A program made the translations under genes and the position numbers. A stretch of 64,000 nucleotides of DNA, taken from contig JALSKC010000004.1 of the NCBI GenBank assembly GCA_026989055.1, positions 47,732 to 111,731 on the forward strand, written 5' to 3'. How positions within the stretch are numbered: the stretch's first letter is position 1; each line of letters starts with the position of its first letter. The notes under the pieces were generated by a model. That model was not told the DNA's origin. It ran no database searches and saw only the letters and a program-made list of their open reading frames with translations. This document shows positions 28,613 to 37,561 of this stretch, piece after piece. Origin of the DNA: Paracoccaceae bacterium (GTDB taxonomy: Bacteria > Pseudomonadota > Alphaproteobacteria > Rhodobacterales > Rhodobacteraceae).

Positions 28613-28678
28613 GCGGCGGCATCAGGGAGGAAATGCCGCCGCCTGCTTCAGCCGCTTCCGAGGGAGGGCGGAAGCGGC
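28613..28678 (-). ncRNA. CcsR/cuckoo-like small RNA, first hairpin pair
   Basis: Two perfect ten-pair hairpins read from the minus strand, starting 13 bases after the DUF1127 stop. The first (28651-28678) has stem GCCGCTTCCG/CGGAAGCGGC and an eight-base loop CCCUCCCU; the second (28613-28642) has stem GCGGCGGCAU/AUGCCGCCGC and loop UUCCUCCCUG. Eight bases separate them. The stems differ in sequence while the loop core CCUCCC is kept, which points to selection on the exposed loop. CCUCCC can pair with GGGAGG-type ribosome sites or mimic the anti-Shine-Dalgarno sequence. Confidence 0.75.
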
Positions 28679-28691
28679 CGAATCCGAAAGC

Positions 28692-28907
28692 TCAGCGCTG
28701 CCACGCGGCCTCGCGGGCGATGCTGCGCAGCATCGCGCGGTTCAGGCCCAGGTCTTCCAGTTCGCGATCGCTCAGCGCGTCCAGTTCGCGGTAGGTGCGC
28801 CGTTCCAGCCGATACCGGCGGTAATGGGCCACGGCGCCCCTGAGGACGGCGAGGGCTCGCTGGGCGATCCCGGCCCGTGCGCTGCTGATGTCATGTGCGA
28901 ATGCCAT
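28692..28907 (-). CDS. DUF1127 small protein (CcaF1-like)
   Basis: 71 residues. The C-terminal half, RRTYRELDALSDRELEDLGLNRAMLRSIAREAAW, is the DUF1127 (YjiS-like) domain with its L-L-RELEDLG pattern; the N-terminal half is a basic helix (LRGAVAHYRRYRLERRTYR). In Rhodobacter sphaeroides the small DUF1127 protein CcaF1 binds RNA and influences processing of the CcsR RNAs made from its own transcript. The same gene order is seen here, so an RNA-binding role is a reasonable inference. The 5' leader carries a tandem decamer CAAGTAACGA/ACAAGTAACG. Probably stress-induced, but no heat-shock sigma motif can be proven. Confidence 0.88.
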   Translation of the reverse strand: MAFAHDISSARAGIAQRALAVLRGAVAHYRRYRLERRTYRELDALSDRELEDLGLNRAMLRSIAREAAWQR

Positions 28908-29003
28908 TTCTGCGGCCTTTCGTTACTTGTCGTTACTTGCGTGTGTTGTGCTCGTGAGCGGTGTTCGGATGTCTCGGAGAAGCCTTGCCGCTTCGGTGCA
29001 CCC

Positions 29004-29031
29004 TACATAGGCCGATGCTGCGCGCGCACAA
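29004..29031 (-). promoter_or_regulatory. Candidate promoter of the DUF1127/small-RNA transcript
   Basis: On the minus strand TTGTGC (29031-29026), a 16-base gap and TATGTA (29009-29004). It would give a leader of about 90 bases. The known Rhodobacter counterpart uses alternative heat-shock sigma factors; this site does not settle which factor acts here. Confidence 0.45.
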
Positions 29032-29187
29032 CGTCCGGTTCGGCAATGCTGCCATGCAGAAATCGCATGGGTCGCCCGATGCGGGAGCCGGTCGCGGGAT
29101 GCGGCATTTGGCGCGCCGGGGCGCGCGGGGCTTGCCTTGGAGCGGAAAGCGGCCGAGTAAGAGGGCAGAGCGAGGAGGGTGAAGATC

Positions 29188-30258
29188 ATGGCGCCGAGCG
29201 AAAGGGATGTCCTGAACGCGCTGCGGAAGCTGCGCCTGCCCGATGGCGGAGATCCGGTGTCGCGCGGCCTGGTGCGCGCGCTGAGGATCGAGGGCGACCG
29301 GGTCCATTTCGTGATCGAGGCGGAAAGCCCCGAACAGGCCCGTGCGCTGCGCCCGCTCGAGCAGGAGGCCGCGCGCGCGGTAGAGGCCCTGGAAGGGGTG
29401 CGGAAGGCGCTGATCGTGATGACGGCGCACGGCCCGGCCTCTGCTCCGGCGCCCGAGCCGCCGCGGATCGGCGGCCACCCGAAGCCGCAGCAGGGGCCGC
29501 GGAAGATCGAGGGCGTGAAGAAGCTGGTCGCCGTCGCCTCGGGCAAGGGCGGTGTGGGCAAGTCCACGGTGTCGTCGAACCTGGCGGTGGCGCTGGCGCG
29601 CGCCGGCAAGGCCGTGGGGCTGCTGGATGCCGACATCCTGGGGCCCTCGCAGCCGCGGATGATGGGGCTGAACAGGAAGCCGCAGTCGCCCGACGGCAAG
29701 CTGCTGGTGCCGCTGGAGGCGCATGGGGTGAAGTTCATGTCCATCGGCCTGATGGTGCCGGAAAACGAGGCGCTGGTCTGGCGCGGCCCGATGCTGATGG
29801 GGGCCTTGCAGCAGATGCTGGGCCAGGTGCTCTGGGGCGAGCTCGACGTGCTGCTGGTGGACCTGCCGCCGGGCACCGGCGATGTGCAGCTGACGCTGAG
29901 CCAGAAGAGCGAGCTTGACGGGGCGCTGATCGTCTCGACCCCGCAGGATGTGGCGCTGCTGGATGCGCGCAAGGCGATTTCCATGTTCGGCAAGGTGAAT
30001 GTGCCGATCCTCGGGCTGATCGAGAACATGTCCACCTACATCTGCCCGCAATGCGGCAACGAGGATCACATCTTCGGCCACGGCGGGGTGAGGGAAGAGG
30101 CCGAAAGGCTGGGCGTGCCGCTGCTTGCGGAACTGCCCTTGTCGCTGGAGGTGCGCAAGGCCGGTGACGCGGGCAGGCCGGTCGCCGCGGGCGAGGGGCC
30201 GCTGGCGGAGGCCTACGGCCGGCTGGCCCGGGACCTGATCGCGCGCCTCCCGCTCTGA
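29188..30258 (+). CDS. mrp: Mrp/ApbC-type iron-sulfur cluster carrier ATPase
   Basis: 356 residues from ATG 29188, nine bases after AGGAGG. Residues 1-90 are a MIP18-like domain ([22 protein letters not shown]). The deviant Walker A is [16 protein letters not shown], Walker [14 protein letters not shown], and [13 protein letters not shown] holds the CxxC that binds a bridging Fe-S cluster between subunits. Mrp proteins pass [4Fe-4S] clusters to apo-proteins in the cytoplasm. The gene is divergent from the DUF1127 gene and precedes the long leader of the dcw cluster. Confidence 0.94.
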   Translation: MAPSERDVLNALRKLRLPDGGDPVSRGLVRALRIEGDRVHFVIEAESPEQARALRPLEQEAARAVEALEGVRKALIVMTAHGPASAPAPEPPRIGGHPKPQQGPRKIEGVKKLVAVASGKGGVGKSTVSSNLAVALARAGKAVGLLDADILGPSQPRMMGLNRKPQSPDGKLLVPLEAHGVKFMSIGLMVPENEALVWRGPMLMGALQQMLGQVLWGELDVLLVDLPPGTGDVQLTLSQKSELDGALIVSTPQDVALLDARKAISMFGKVNVPILGLIENMSTYICPQCGNEDHIFGHGGVREEAERLGVPLLAELPLSLEVRKAGDAGRPVAAGEGPLAEAYGRLARDLIARLPL

Positions 30259-30594
30259 TCGCGCGCCTCCCGCCCCCGAGACGGCGCGCCGCCCGCGACG
30301 GGCGGCGAATCGGCCTCCCCCCTTTCCGCCCGGGTTTCTCGCAAGTCCTGGAATCGGGCCGCGAAACCGCGGTTGCCGGGCGCGCTCGGGCGCCTTCCGG
30401 GGAGATTCCGGGGCCGGGAGCGAATTTTCATGGTATTTCATGGAAAAACGTGATCAGGCATATAATGGCATATATATAGAGTGTTTAATGCTTAAACATA
30501 CTATAAATTGATATCTTATGTCTGATTTGTTGCCGGTCCCGTGCTGAATTTCCACGCCGTGTGACGGAATTCCAGAGATTCAGGATATTTTTTG
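30259..30594. other. Gene-free region containing an AT-rich island
   Basis: No coding sequence is supported. From about 30421 the base composition drops sharply to AT-rich, with GGCATATA twice, TATAAT at 30461-30466, and a palindrome GTTTAA-TGC-TTAAAC at 30483-30497. The island lies directly upstream of the strong leader promoter and probably holds regulatory sites or an UP-element for it. Confidence 0.6.
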
Positions 30595-30623
30595 TTGTCA
30601 GGCCATGAAGTTCCATGTATATC
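30595..30623 (+). promoter_or_regulatory. Strong sigma-70 promoter of the dcw leader
   Basis: TTGTCA (30595-30600), a 17-base gap and TATATC (30618-30623) form one of the best promoters in the window. It predicts a start near 30630, about 270 bases before mraZ. Confidence 0.75.
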
Positions 30624-30629
30624 TTTTCG

Positions 30630-30840
30630 TGCAAGGACGGGCGAAGGGGCAACGACCCCGGAATTCTCCCCAGGAACAACAAGCAGGTTTCATGCAGGCA
30701 GCCCTCCCCTTGCAGACGAAGAGATCCGGCGCGCGGGCGAGCAGACATCCCCCCAGGTGGCGCGCGCAGCTGGACAGCCCAGAAATGGGACGAGGGCGGC
30801 GGATCGGGCAGTGGCAGCGGCTCGGTCCGCCGTTTTCTTT
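30630..30840 (+). ncRNA. upsM: UpsM-like small RNA from the mraZ 5' leader
   Basis: The region from the predicted start near 30630 to the terminator T-run at 30833-30840 is about 210 bases and holds no supported gene. Rhodobacter sphaeroides makes UpsM, an abundant RNA of about 200 nt from premature termination in the mraZ leader. Position, promoter, length and terminator all fit. The identification rests on synteny and layout, not on sequence comparison. It would leave the downstream dcw genes dependent on read-through or on other promoters. Confidence 0.72.
30797..30840 (+). terminator. Intrinsic terminator inside the dcw leader
   Basis: CGGCGGATCGGG can pair with CTCGGTCCGCCG along all twelve positions (two of them G-U) around a twelve-base loop, followed by TTTTCTTT. 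It lies 62 bases before the mraZ start codon, so it acts as an attenuator for the cluster. Confidence 0.8.
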
Positions 30841-30901
30841 CCGCCCCGAGCAGGCGGCGGGCGGTGAAGCGGGGCAGTGAAGAGGGGCCGCGAGGCAGGC
30901 A

Positions 30902-31405
30902 GTGGCGCGCAGGTTCAGAGGCGAGAGTCACCACAAGGTGGATGCCAAGGGCAGGGTTTCGGTTCCGGCCCCGTTCCGCCGCGTGCTCGAGGCCGGCGAC
31001 CCGGACTGGACCAGGGGGCTGCGTCCGCAATTCGTCATCCACTACGGCGGCGAAAGCCAGAAGTTTCTCGAAGTCTATACCATGGAGGCCATCGACGAGG
31101 TGGACCGCAAGATCGCGGCGTTGCCGCGCGGCTCGACCCGGCGGCGCATTCTCGAGGATCTGTTCCAGGGGCAGTCCCTGCCCAGCGAGGTGGACCGCGA
31201 CGGCCGGCTGATCCTGCCGCAGAAGCTGCGCGACAAGCTGGAACTGGAGGACGAGGCGCTGTTCATCGGTTCGGGCGATACCTTCAAGATCTGGAAGCCC
31301 GAAACCTACGAAACCGTCGGTCGGGCGCGCATCGCCGCCTTCCTTGCCGAGCAGCCGGAGGACTTCGACGTGCTGTCGCTCCTGGATTCGCCGGAGGGAG
31401 GCTGA
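30902..31405 (+). CDS. mraZ: Transcriptional regulator MraZ
   Basis: 167 residues from a GTG at 30902. Two SpoVT/AbrB-type half-domains are visible, each with the DxxGR-x-P-x-x-R signature: [13 protein letters not shown] (about 14-26) and [13 protein letters not shown] (about 98-110). MraZ is a ring-shaped DNA-binding protein that represses the dcw cluster in enterobacteria. The TGGG direct repeats bound by enterobacterial MraZ are not obvious upstream here. rsmH starts two bases after its stop. Confidence 0.93.
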   Translation: MARRFRGESHHKVDAKGRVSVPAPFRRVLEAGDPDWTRGLRPQFVIHYGGESQKFLEVYTMEAIDEVDRKIAALPRGSTRRRILEDLFQGQSLPSEVDRDGRLILPQKLRDKLELEDEALFIGSGDTFKIWKPETYETVGRARIAAFLAEQPEDFDVLSLLDSPEGG

Positions 31406-31407
31406 AC

Positions 31408-32454
31408 ATGGCGGCAACGGCCCGCACTCCCCCTTCCGGCGCATCCTCGGAGCCTCCGGCCGGCGCGCTCCATGTCCCGGTTCTCCTGCGCCCGCTGGTC
31501 GCGGCGCTTTCGCCGGTTTCCGGCACCTGGCTGGACGGCACCTTCGGCGCCGGCGGGCATGCCCGCGCGCTGCTGGAGGCCGGGGCCGACAGGGTGATCG
31601 GGCTTGACCGCGACCCGGACGTGTTCGATCTGGCGCGGGGCTGGGCCGGGGCCTATGGCGACCGGCTGCAGCTGGTGCGGAGCAGCTTCGCCAGGCTGGA
31701 CGAACATGCGCGCGGGCTGGATGGCGTGCTGCTCGATCTCGGGGTGTCGTCGATGCAGCTCGACCGGGCCGAGCGCGGTTTCTCCTTCATGCGGGACGGT
31801 CCGCTCGACATGCGGATGAGCCGGAGCGGCCCCAGCGCCGCCGACCTGGTGAACGCGGCCGACGAGGCCGACCTGGCCGGCATCTTCCGCCATTACGGCG
31901 AAGAGCGCGCAGCCCGCCGGATCGCGCGGCTGATCGTGGAGCGGCGGAAGGTGGAGCGGATCGAGACCACCGGGCAGCTGGTGCGGCTCGTCGAGAAATG
32001 CCTGCCGCGCCGGGCCGGACGGCACCACCCGGCGACCCGCGTCTTCCAGGCGTTGCGGATCGCGGTGAACGATGAGCTCGGCGAGCTGGTGAAGGGGCTG
32101 GAGGCGGCCGAGCGCGCGCTGGCCCCCGGCGGGCGGCTGGCGGTGATCAGCTTCCATTCGCTGGAGGACCGGATCGTGAAGCGCTTCCTGCGTCAGCGCG
32201 CCTCGACGGGAGGGGGCGGCAGCCGGCATGCGCCTGCGGCGGCGGGCCGGGTGCCGGCGTTCCGCCTTCTGGGGCCGGCGATCGCGCCGGATCCGGCAGA
32301 GCTGGCCGCAAATCCGCGGGCCCGTTCCGCGCGGCTGCGCCTTGCCGAGCGCACCGCCGCGCCGCCGGCGCCCGCCGACCGGGCGGCGCTGGGGTTGCCG
32401 AGCTTCGGCCGGGAAAGGGGCGGAGAGAGGGACGGAGGAGGAAAGCGCAGATGA
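31408..32454 (+). CDS. rsmH: 16S rRNA (cytosine-1402 N4) methyltransferase
   Basis: 348 residues, about 30 longer than usual owing to a Pro/Ala N-terminus and a basic tail. [35 protein letters not shown] contains the SAM-binding loop; [37 protein letters not shown] [19 protein letters not shown] and [15 protein letters not shown] are RsmH hallmarks. It methylates C1402 of 16S rRNA in the ribosomal P site. It overlaps ftsL by ATGA. Confidence 0.96.
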   Translation: MAATARTPPSGASSEPPAGALHVPVLLRPLVAALSPVSGTWLDGTFGAGGHARALLEAGADRVIGLDRDPDVFDLARGWAGAYGDRLQLVRSSFARLDEHARGLDGVLLDLGVSSMQLDRAERGFSFMRDGPLDMRMSRSGPSAADLVNAADEADLAGIFRHYGEERAARRIARLIVERRKVERIETTGQLVRLVEKCLPRRAGRHHPATRVFQALRIAVNDELGELVKGLEAAERALAPGGRLAVISFHSLEDRIVKRFLRQRASTGGGGSRHAPAAAGRVPAFRLLGPAIAPDPAELAANPRARSARLRLAERTAAPPAPADRAALGLPSFGRERGGERDGGGKRR

Positions 32455-32810
32455 GAACACTGTTCGTCGTGCTGTCCGCGCTGGGGGTGATCGGGCTGGC
32501 CTTCTGGACCTACCGCGGGAACTACGCCACCCAGCAGGCCTTGAGAGAGGTTTCGGAGCTGCGGCTGGCCATTGCCGATCTGCGCGAGGAGCTGGGGGTG
32601 CTGCGCGCCGAATGGGCCTATCTGAACCGTCCGGACCGGCTGCGCGAGCTGGCCGGTATCAATTTCGACCGGCTGGGGCTGCTGGAGTTCCAGCCGCATC
32701 AGTTCGGCCGGGTGGACGAATTGCCCTTTCCGGGGGACGCGCCGGAAGGGTGGCCGGAGCCGCTGGGCGGCGTGCTCGAGGTGGTCGGCGTGCTGGAGGC
32801 CGCGCGATGA
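32451..32810 (+). CDS. ftsL: Cell division protein FtsL
   Basis: 119 residues: a short cytoplasmic start, one membrane helix (about 2-20) and a leucine-zipper-like periplasmic coiled coil ([29 protein letters not shown]). [21 protein letters not shown] is the usual alphaproteobacterial end of the coil. FtsL bridges FtsQ/FtsB to the FtsWI synthase in the divisome. FtsL proteins are poorly conserved, so the call rests on size, topology and position between rsmH and ftsI. ATGA overlaps occur on both sides. Confidence 0.9.
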   Translation: MRTLFVVLSALGVIGLAFWTYRGNYATQQALREVSELRLAIADLREELGVLRAEWAYLNRPDRLRELAGINFDRLGLLEFQPHQFGRVDELPFPGDAPEGWPEPLGGVLEVVGVLEAAR

Positions 32811-34609
32811 GCAGGGCGGCGGTGCGGGTTCCGCTACGCCCGCTGAGCCGCATTCTCGCGGCGCGCCGCCGCGGCGAGGATCCGGCCGCGATCGAGCGGG
32901 AGAATCTCCGCCGGCGCCACGAGCAGATGCGCGACCGGACGCGGCGGCGGGCCGAGGGGAGGCTGCTGGCCCTCGGAGCGCTCTTCGTGCTGGCCTTCTT
33001 CGTTGTCGGCCTGCGGATGGGAATGCTGGCGGCCAGCGATCCGCAGGAGCCGCGGGCCTCGGCCGGCGGGGGGTCGGCGATCATCGCCCAGCGGGCCGAC
33101 ATCCTGGACCGCAACGGGCGCATCCTGGCCACCAATCTGGTGACCAATGCACTCTATGCCCAGCCGCCGCTGATGGTGGACAAGGAAGCGGCGGCGCGGG
33201 AACTGGCGCGCATCTTCCCGGATCTCGACGAAGCCGATCTGCTGAAGAAGTTCACCTCGGGGCGAAAGTTCATCTGGCTGAAGCGGCGGATCAGCCCCGA
33301 ACAGCAGCAGCTGGTGCATGACATCGGCGATCCGGGGCTTCTGTTCGGTCCGCGCGAGATGCGGCTGTATCCGAACGGCCGGCTGGCGGCGCATGTGCTG
33401 GGCGGGGCCGGCTTCGGGCGCGAGGGGGTGCACGCGGCGGAAATCGTCGGCGTGGCCGGAGTGGAAAAGACCTTCGATGCCTATCTGCGGGATCCGGCCC
33501 GGAACGGTCAGCCGCTGCAGCTGTCGCTCGATCTGACGATCCAGGCGGCCGCCGAACGGGTGCTGGCCGGCGGCATGAAGCTGTTCGGGGCGAGGGGGGC
33601 GGCGGCGGTGCTGATGGATGTGCGCAGCGGCGAGATCCTCGCGCTGGTCTCGCTGCCGGACTTCGACCCCAACAGCCGCCCGGCGCCGCCGGTGCGCGGG
33701 CCTGCCGCCGACAGCCCCCTGTTCAACCGCGCCCTGCAGGGGGTGTATGAGCTGGGTTCGGTCTTCAAGCCGCTGACCATCGCGCTGGCGCTGGATTCCG
33801 GGCTGGTGAGGACGGACACGATGATCGACACCGGCGGCCCGCTGCGCTGGGGCCGCTTCACGATCCGCGATTTCCGCGACTACGGCGATCGCCTGTCGGT
33901 GGACAAGGTGGTAATCAAGTCCTCCAACATCGGCACCGCCCGCATCGCCCAGCAGATCGGGGCCGAGCGTCTGCGCGGCTTCTTCTCCCGGCTGGGGCTG
34001 CTCGAGCCGACTCCGCTGGAGCTGATCGAGGCTCCCGGTGCCCGGCCGCTGTGGCCGCGGAAGTGGTCGGAAATCTCGACCATGACCGTCGCCTACGGGC
34101 ACGGGATCGCCGTCAGCCCGGTGCATCTGGCCGCCGCCTATGCCACGCTGGTCAACGGCGGCACCCTGGTCCGGCCCACCCTTGTCCGCAAGGAAGGCCC
34201 CGTCGCGCCGGGGCCGAGGGTCCTGTCGCCGGAGACCTCGCGCCGGATCGCGCAGATCCTGCGCCGGGTGGTGACCGAAGGCACCGCCAGCCTGGCCGAG
34301 GTGCCGGGCTATCGGGTGGGCGGCAAGACCGGGACCGCCGACAAGCCGAAGGAGCGCGGCGGCGGCTATTACGAGGACAGGGTGATCGCCACCTTCGCCA
34401 GCGTCTTCCCGGTTCCCGATCCGCGCTACGTTCTGGTGGTGACGCTGGACGAGCCCGAGGATGCCACCGGAGAGGAGGTGCGCCGCACCGCCGGCTGGAC
34501 GGCGGTGCCGGTGGCCGCCGAGATGATCCGCCGCATCGCGCCGCTTCTGGGGCTGCGCCCGGACGTTGAACAGGGCGCGCCGGATCGGCTAACACTGACT
34601 TCGAACTGA
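32807..34609 (+). CDS. ftsI: Division-specific peptidoglycan transpeptidase FtsI (PBP3)
   Basis: 600 residues. A basic cytoplasmic part of about 50 residues precedes one membrane helix (LLALGALFVLAFFVVGLRMG). The class B dimerisation domain begins at RADILDRNGRILATNLVT. Transpeptidase motifs are Ser318 in GSVFKPL, SSN in VIKSSNIGTA and KTGT in GGKTGTADK. It cross-links septal peptidoglycan together with the FtsW glycosyltransferase. Beta-lactams acylate the serine. ATGA overlap with ftsL; 31 bases to murE. Confidence 0.97.
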   Translation: MSRAAVRVPLRPLSRILAARRRGEDPAAIERENLRRRHEQMRDRTRRRAEGRLLALGALFVLAFFVVGLRMGMLAASDPQEPRASAGGGSAIIAQRADILDRNGRILATNLVTNALYAQPPLMVDKEAAARELARIFPDLDEADLLKKFTSGRKFIWLKRRISPEQQQLVHDIGDPGLLFGPREMRLYPNGRLAAHVLGGAGFGREGVHAAEIVGVAGVEKTFDAYLRDPARNGQPLQLSLDLTIQAAAERVLAGGMKLFGARGAAAVLMDVRSGEILALVSLPDFDPNSRPAPPVRGPAADSPLFNRALQGVYELGSVFKPLTIALALDSGLVRTDTMIDTGGPLRWGRFTIRDFRDYGDRLSVDKVVIKSSNIGTARIAQQIGAERLRGFFSRLGLLEPTPLELIEAPGARPLWPRKWSEISTMTVAYGHGIAVSPVHLAAAYATLVNGGTLVRPTLVRKEGPVAPGPRVLSPETSRRIAQILRRVVTEGTASLAEVPGYRVGGKTGTADKPKERGGGYYEDRVIATFASVFPVPDPRYVLVVTLDEPEDATGEEVRRTAGWTAVPVAAEMIRRIAPLLGLRPDVEQGAPDRLTLTSN

Positions 34610-34640
34610 CGGGGCGGGCATCACGGACGGGTGCGGAATC

Positions 34641-36131
34641 ATGGCCGAGCGGGCAGAAACGAGATCCCTGGCGGCGCTTGGCCTGACCGCGCGGGGCGGA
34701 CGCGAGGCGGCGATCCGCGGGCTGGCCGCCGACAGCCGCGAGGTGCGCCCCGGATACCTGTTCGCAGCCCTGCCCGGCAGCCGGGTTCACGGGGCCGAGT
34801 TCGTTCCCCAGGCACTGCGGCAGCAGGCCGGGGCGGTGCTGACCGATCGCACCGGCGCCCGCATCGCCGCCGCCGCGCTGGCCGATGCCGGAGTGCCGGT
34901 GGTGCTGGCCGAGGATGCCCGCCAGGCGCTGGCGCGGGCCTGCGCGCTCTGGTTCGGCCCGCAGCCGGAGACGGTCGTGGCCGTGACCGGCACCAACGGC
35001 AAGACCTCGGTTGCGAGTTTCCTGCGTCAGATCTGGAGCGCGCTCGCCCTGCCGGCGGTAAATCTGGGCACGACCGGGCTGGAGGGGGCGCTTGCGCTGC
35101 CGCTGGCCCATACCACGCCCGATCCGATCACCCTGCACCGGGTTCTGGCCCGGATCCGGGATGCGGGAATCGGCCATGTGGCGATGGAGGCTTCCTCGCA
35201 CGGGCTGGATCAGCGACGACTCGACGGGGTGCAGCTGGCGGCGGCCGGCTTCACCAACCTGACCCGGGATCACCTGGACTATCATGGCGATCCGGGCAGT
35301 TACTTCGCCGCCAAGCGGGGGCTGTTCACGCGGCTGCTGCCGGCCGAGGCGCCTGCGGTGATCAATATCGACGATCCGCGGGGCCGACAGCTGGCCGACG
35401 AGCTCGCCGGGGCCGGGCATGAGGTGATCGGCGTCGGGCGGCAGGTCGGGGCCGGACTGCGGATCCTGGGCCAGCGCTTCGATGCCGCCGGCCAGGATCT
35501 GCGCTTCGAATGGCAGGGGCGGGCGCATGTGGCGCGCCTGGGGCTGATCGGCGGTTTTCAGGCCGACAACGCGCTGCTGGCCGCCGGGCTGGCGCTGGCC
35601 TGCGGATCGGCGGCAGAAGCGGTGTTCCGGGCCCTGGAGACGCTGCAGACGGTGCGCGGGCGGATGCAGCCCGTGGCGCGCCGGGCCAGCGGGGCGGCGG
35701 TGTTCGTCGATTACGCCCATACGCCCGATGCGCTGGCCACGGCGCTGGCCGCGCTGCGCCCGCATGCGATGGGTCGGCTGCTGGCGGTGATCGGCGCCGG
35801 CGGCGACCGGGACCGCTCCAAGCGCGTGCTGATGGGGCGGGCGGCGGCGGAACATGCCGATCTGGTATTCGTGACCGACGACAACCCCCGCAGCGAGGAT
35901 CCGGCGCAGATCCGGGCGATGCTGCTCGAGGGCTGTCCGGAAGCGATCGAGGTCGGCGACCGGGCCGAGGCGATCCTGCGCGCCGTCGATGCGCTGCAAC
36001 CCGGCGATGTGCTGCTGATCGCCGGCAAGGGGCACGAGACCGGGCAGATCGTCGGTGATGACGTGTTCCCCTTCGACGACGCCGAGCAGGCCAGCGTCGC
36101 GGTTGCCGCGCTCGACGGGCAGCGCCCGTGA
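34641..36131 (+). CDS. murE: UDP-MurNAc-L-Ala-D-Glu:meso-DAP ligase
   Basis: 496 residues with three Mur-ligase domains. The ATP loop VTGTNGKTS is at about 116-123, HTTPDPITLHR binds the nucleotide precursor, and the C-terminal DDNPRSEDP is the motif that selects meso-diaminopimelate, so the wall is of the DAP type. It adds the third amino acid of the stem peptide. GTGA overlap joins it to murF. Confidence 0.97.
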   Translation: MAERAETRSLAALGLTARGGREAAIRGLAADSREVRPGYLFAALPGSRVHGAEFVPQALRQQAGAVLTDRTGARIAAAALADAGVPVVLAEDARQALARACALWFGPQPETVVAVTGTNGKTSVASFLRQIWSALALPAVNLGTTGLEGALALPLAHTTPDPITLHRVLARIRDAGIGHVAMEASSHGLDQRRLDGVQLAAAGFTNLTRDHLDYHGDPGSYFAAKRGLFTRLLPAEAPAVINIDDPRGRQLADELAGAGHEVIGVGRQVGAGLRILGQRFDAAGQDLRFEWQGRAHVARLGLIGGFQADNALLAAGLALACGSAAEAVFRALETLQTVRGRMQPVARRASGAAVFVDYAHTPDALATALAALRPHAMGRLLAVIGAGGDRDRSKRVLMGRAAAEHADLVFVTDDNPRSEDPAQIRAMLLEGCPEAIEVGDRAEAILRAVDALQPGDVLLIAGKGHETGQIVGDDVFPFDDAEQASVAVAALDGQRP

Positions 36132-37561
36132 GCGGCCTGTGGAGCCGGGACGAGGCCGAGCGGGCGACCGGCGGGCGGAGCGCGCGCGACTGGGAGGCCG
36201 GCGGGGTCTCGATCGACAGCCGGACGCTGGAACCGGGCGATCTGTTCGTGGCTTTGAGCGACCGGCGCGACGGCCATGACTTCGTGGCCGCGGCCCTTGA
36301 AAAGGGGGCGGCGGCGGCGCTGGTGTCGCGCCGGCCCGCGGGCGTCGGGCCGAAGGCGCCACTTCTGATGGTCGATGACGTGCTGGCCGCGCTCGAAGCG
36401 CTGGGTCGCGCGGCGCGGGCGCGCAGCCGGGCGCAGGTGGTGGCGGTGACCGGCTCGGCGGGCAAGACCTCCAGCAAGGAGATGCTGCGCGCGGCGCTGG
36501 CCGGGCAGGGGCGGGTCCATGCCGCCGAGGCCAGCTTCAACAATCACTGGGGCGTGCCGCTGAGCCTGGCGCGGATGCCGCGCGAAGCCGATTTCGCGGT
36601 TCTCGAGATCGGCATGAACGCCCCCGGAGAGATCGCCCCGCTGGCCCGGCTGGCCCGGCCGCATGTGGCGCTGATCACCACCGTGGCCGAGGCGCATCTG
36701 GCGGCTTTCGACGACCTTGCCGCGATCGCCCGCGAAAAGGCGGCGATCTTCGAGGGGCTGGTGCCGGGCGGGGCGGCGGTGTTCCCCGCCGATCTGGAGG
36801 TGAGCCCGATCCTTGCCGCCGCGGCCGCGCGCAGGGGAGCGCGCAGCCTGCGTTTCGGCAGCGTGCCGGAAGCGGATCTGCGGCTCCTCGAGGTCCGCCT
36901 TGCCGGCACCGCAACGGTGGTGCGGGCCAGCCGCCGCGGGGCGCCGCTGCTGTTCCGGCTGGATGCGCCGGGGCGGCATTTCGCGGCAAATGCGCTCGGC
37001 GTGCTGGGCGCGGTCGAGGCGCTGGGGGCCGATGTCGCCCTGGCGGCGCTGGCGCTGGCCGGCTGGAGACCGCCCGCCGGCCGGGGGACGCGCGCGCGGG
37101 TGGCGCTGGATCCGGTGGAGGAAGATCTGGCGCTGGAGCTGATCGACGATTCCTACAATGCCAACCCGGCTTCGCTGGAGGCCGCGCTCGAGGTGCTGGC
37201 TGCCGCTGCCCCGCCCGCCGGCACCGGCCGGCGGGTCGCGATCCTCGGCGACATGCTGGAGCTGGGCCCGCAGGAGGAGGCGCTGCACCGGGAGATCGCC
37301 GCTCTTGCCGCGATGCGGGCGGTGGATCTGGTCCATTGCGCGGGGCCGCGGATGCGGGCGCTGCACGAGGCGCTGCCGGTCGGCAGGCGCGGGCTCTGGC
37401 GCGAGAGCGCGGCGGCGCTGGCGGCCGAGGCGCACCGCCTTGTCGCGGCCGGCGACGTGGTGCTGATCAAGGGCTCGAAGGCTTCGGGAATCGCGCAGGT
37501 GGTTGACGCGATCCGAAAACTGGGCCATCCGCGGGCGGCGCATTCACAGGGGACGGCGTAG
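36128..37561 (+). CDS. murF: UDP-MurNAc-tripeptide:D-Ala-D-Ala ligase
   Basis: 477 residues from a GTG at 36128 that overlaps the murE stop. The ATP loop is VTGSAGKTSSKEML, followed by ASFNNHWGVPLSL, IGMNAPGEI and the C-terminal DDSYNANPASLEAAL. It adds D-Ala-D-Ala to finish the cytoplasmic pentapeptide precursor. The mraY start codon follows its stop with no gap. Confidence 0.96.
   Translation: MSGLWSRDEAERATGGRSARDWEAGGVSIDSRTLEPGDLFVALSDRRDGHDFVAAALEKGAAAALVSRRPAGVGPKAPLLMVDDVLAALEALGRAARARSRAQVVAVTGSAGKTSSKEMLRAALAGQGRVHAAEASFNNHWGVPLSLARMPREADFAVLEIGMNAPGEIAPLARLARPHVALITTVAEAHLAAFDDLAAIAREKAAIFEGLVPGGAAVFPADLEVSPILAAAAARRGARSLRFGSVPEADLRLLEVRLAGTATVVRASRRGAPLLFRLDAPGRHFAANALGVLGAVEALGADVALAALALAGWRPPAGRGTRARVALDPVEEDLALELIDDSYNANPASLEAALEVLAAAAPPAGTGRRVAILGDMLELGPQEEALHREIAALAAMRAVDLVHCAGPRMRALHEALPVGRRGLWRESAAALAAEAHRLVAAGDVVLIKGSKASGIAQVVDAIRKLGHPRAAHSQGTA

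Noticed and set aside
28511..28670. CRISPR-like spaced repeats of CAGGGAGGAA
   Set aside because: The repeated part is only ten bases and is always the loop of a hairpin whose stems differ; spacing is irregular and no cas gene is present.
30841..30901. MraZ-binding TGGG direct repeats before mraZ
   Set aside because: Only isolated TGGG occurrences are seen, without the regular spacing known from enterobacterial MraZ operators.
30485..31444. A minus-strand frame across the dcw leader and mraZ
   Set aside because: It is the shadow of mraZ joined to AT-rich leader DNA; there is no start signal or motif.
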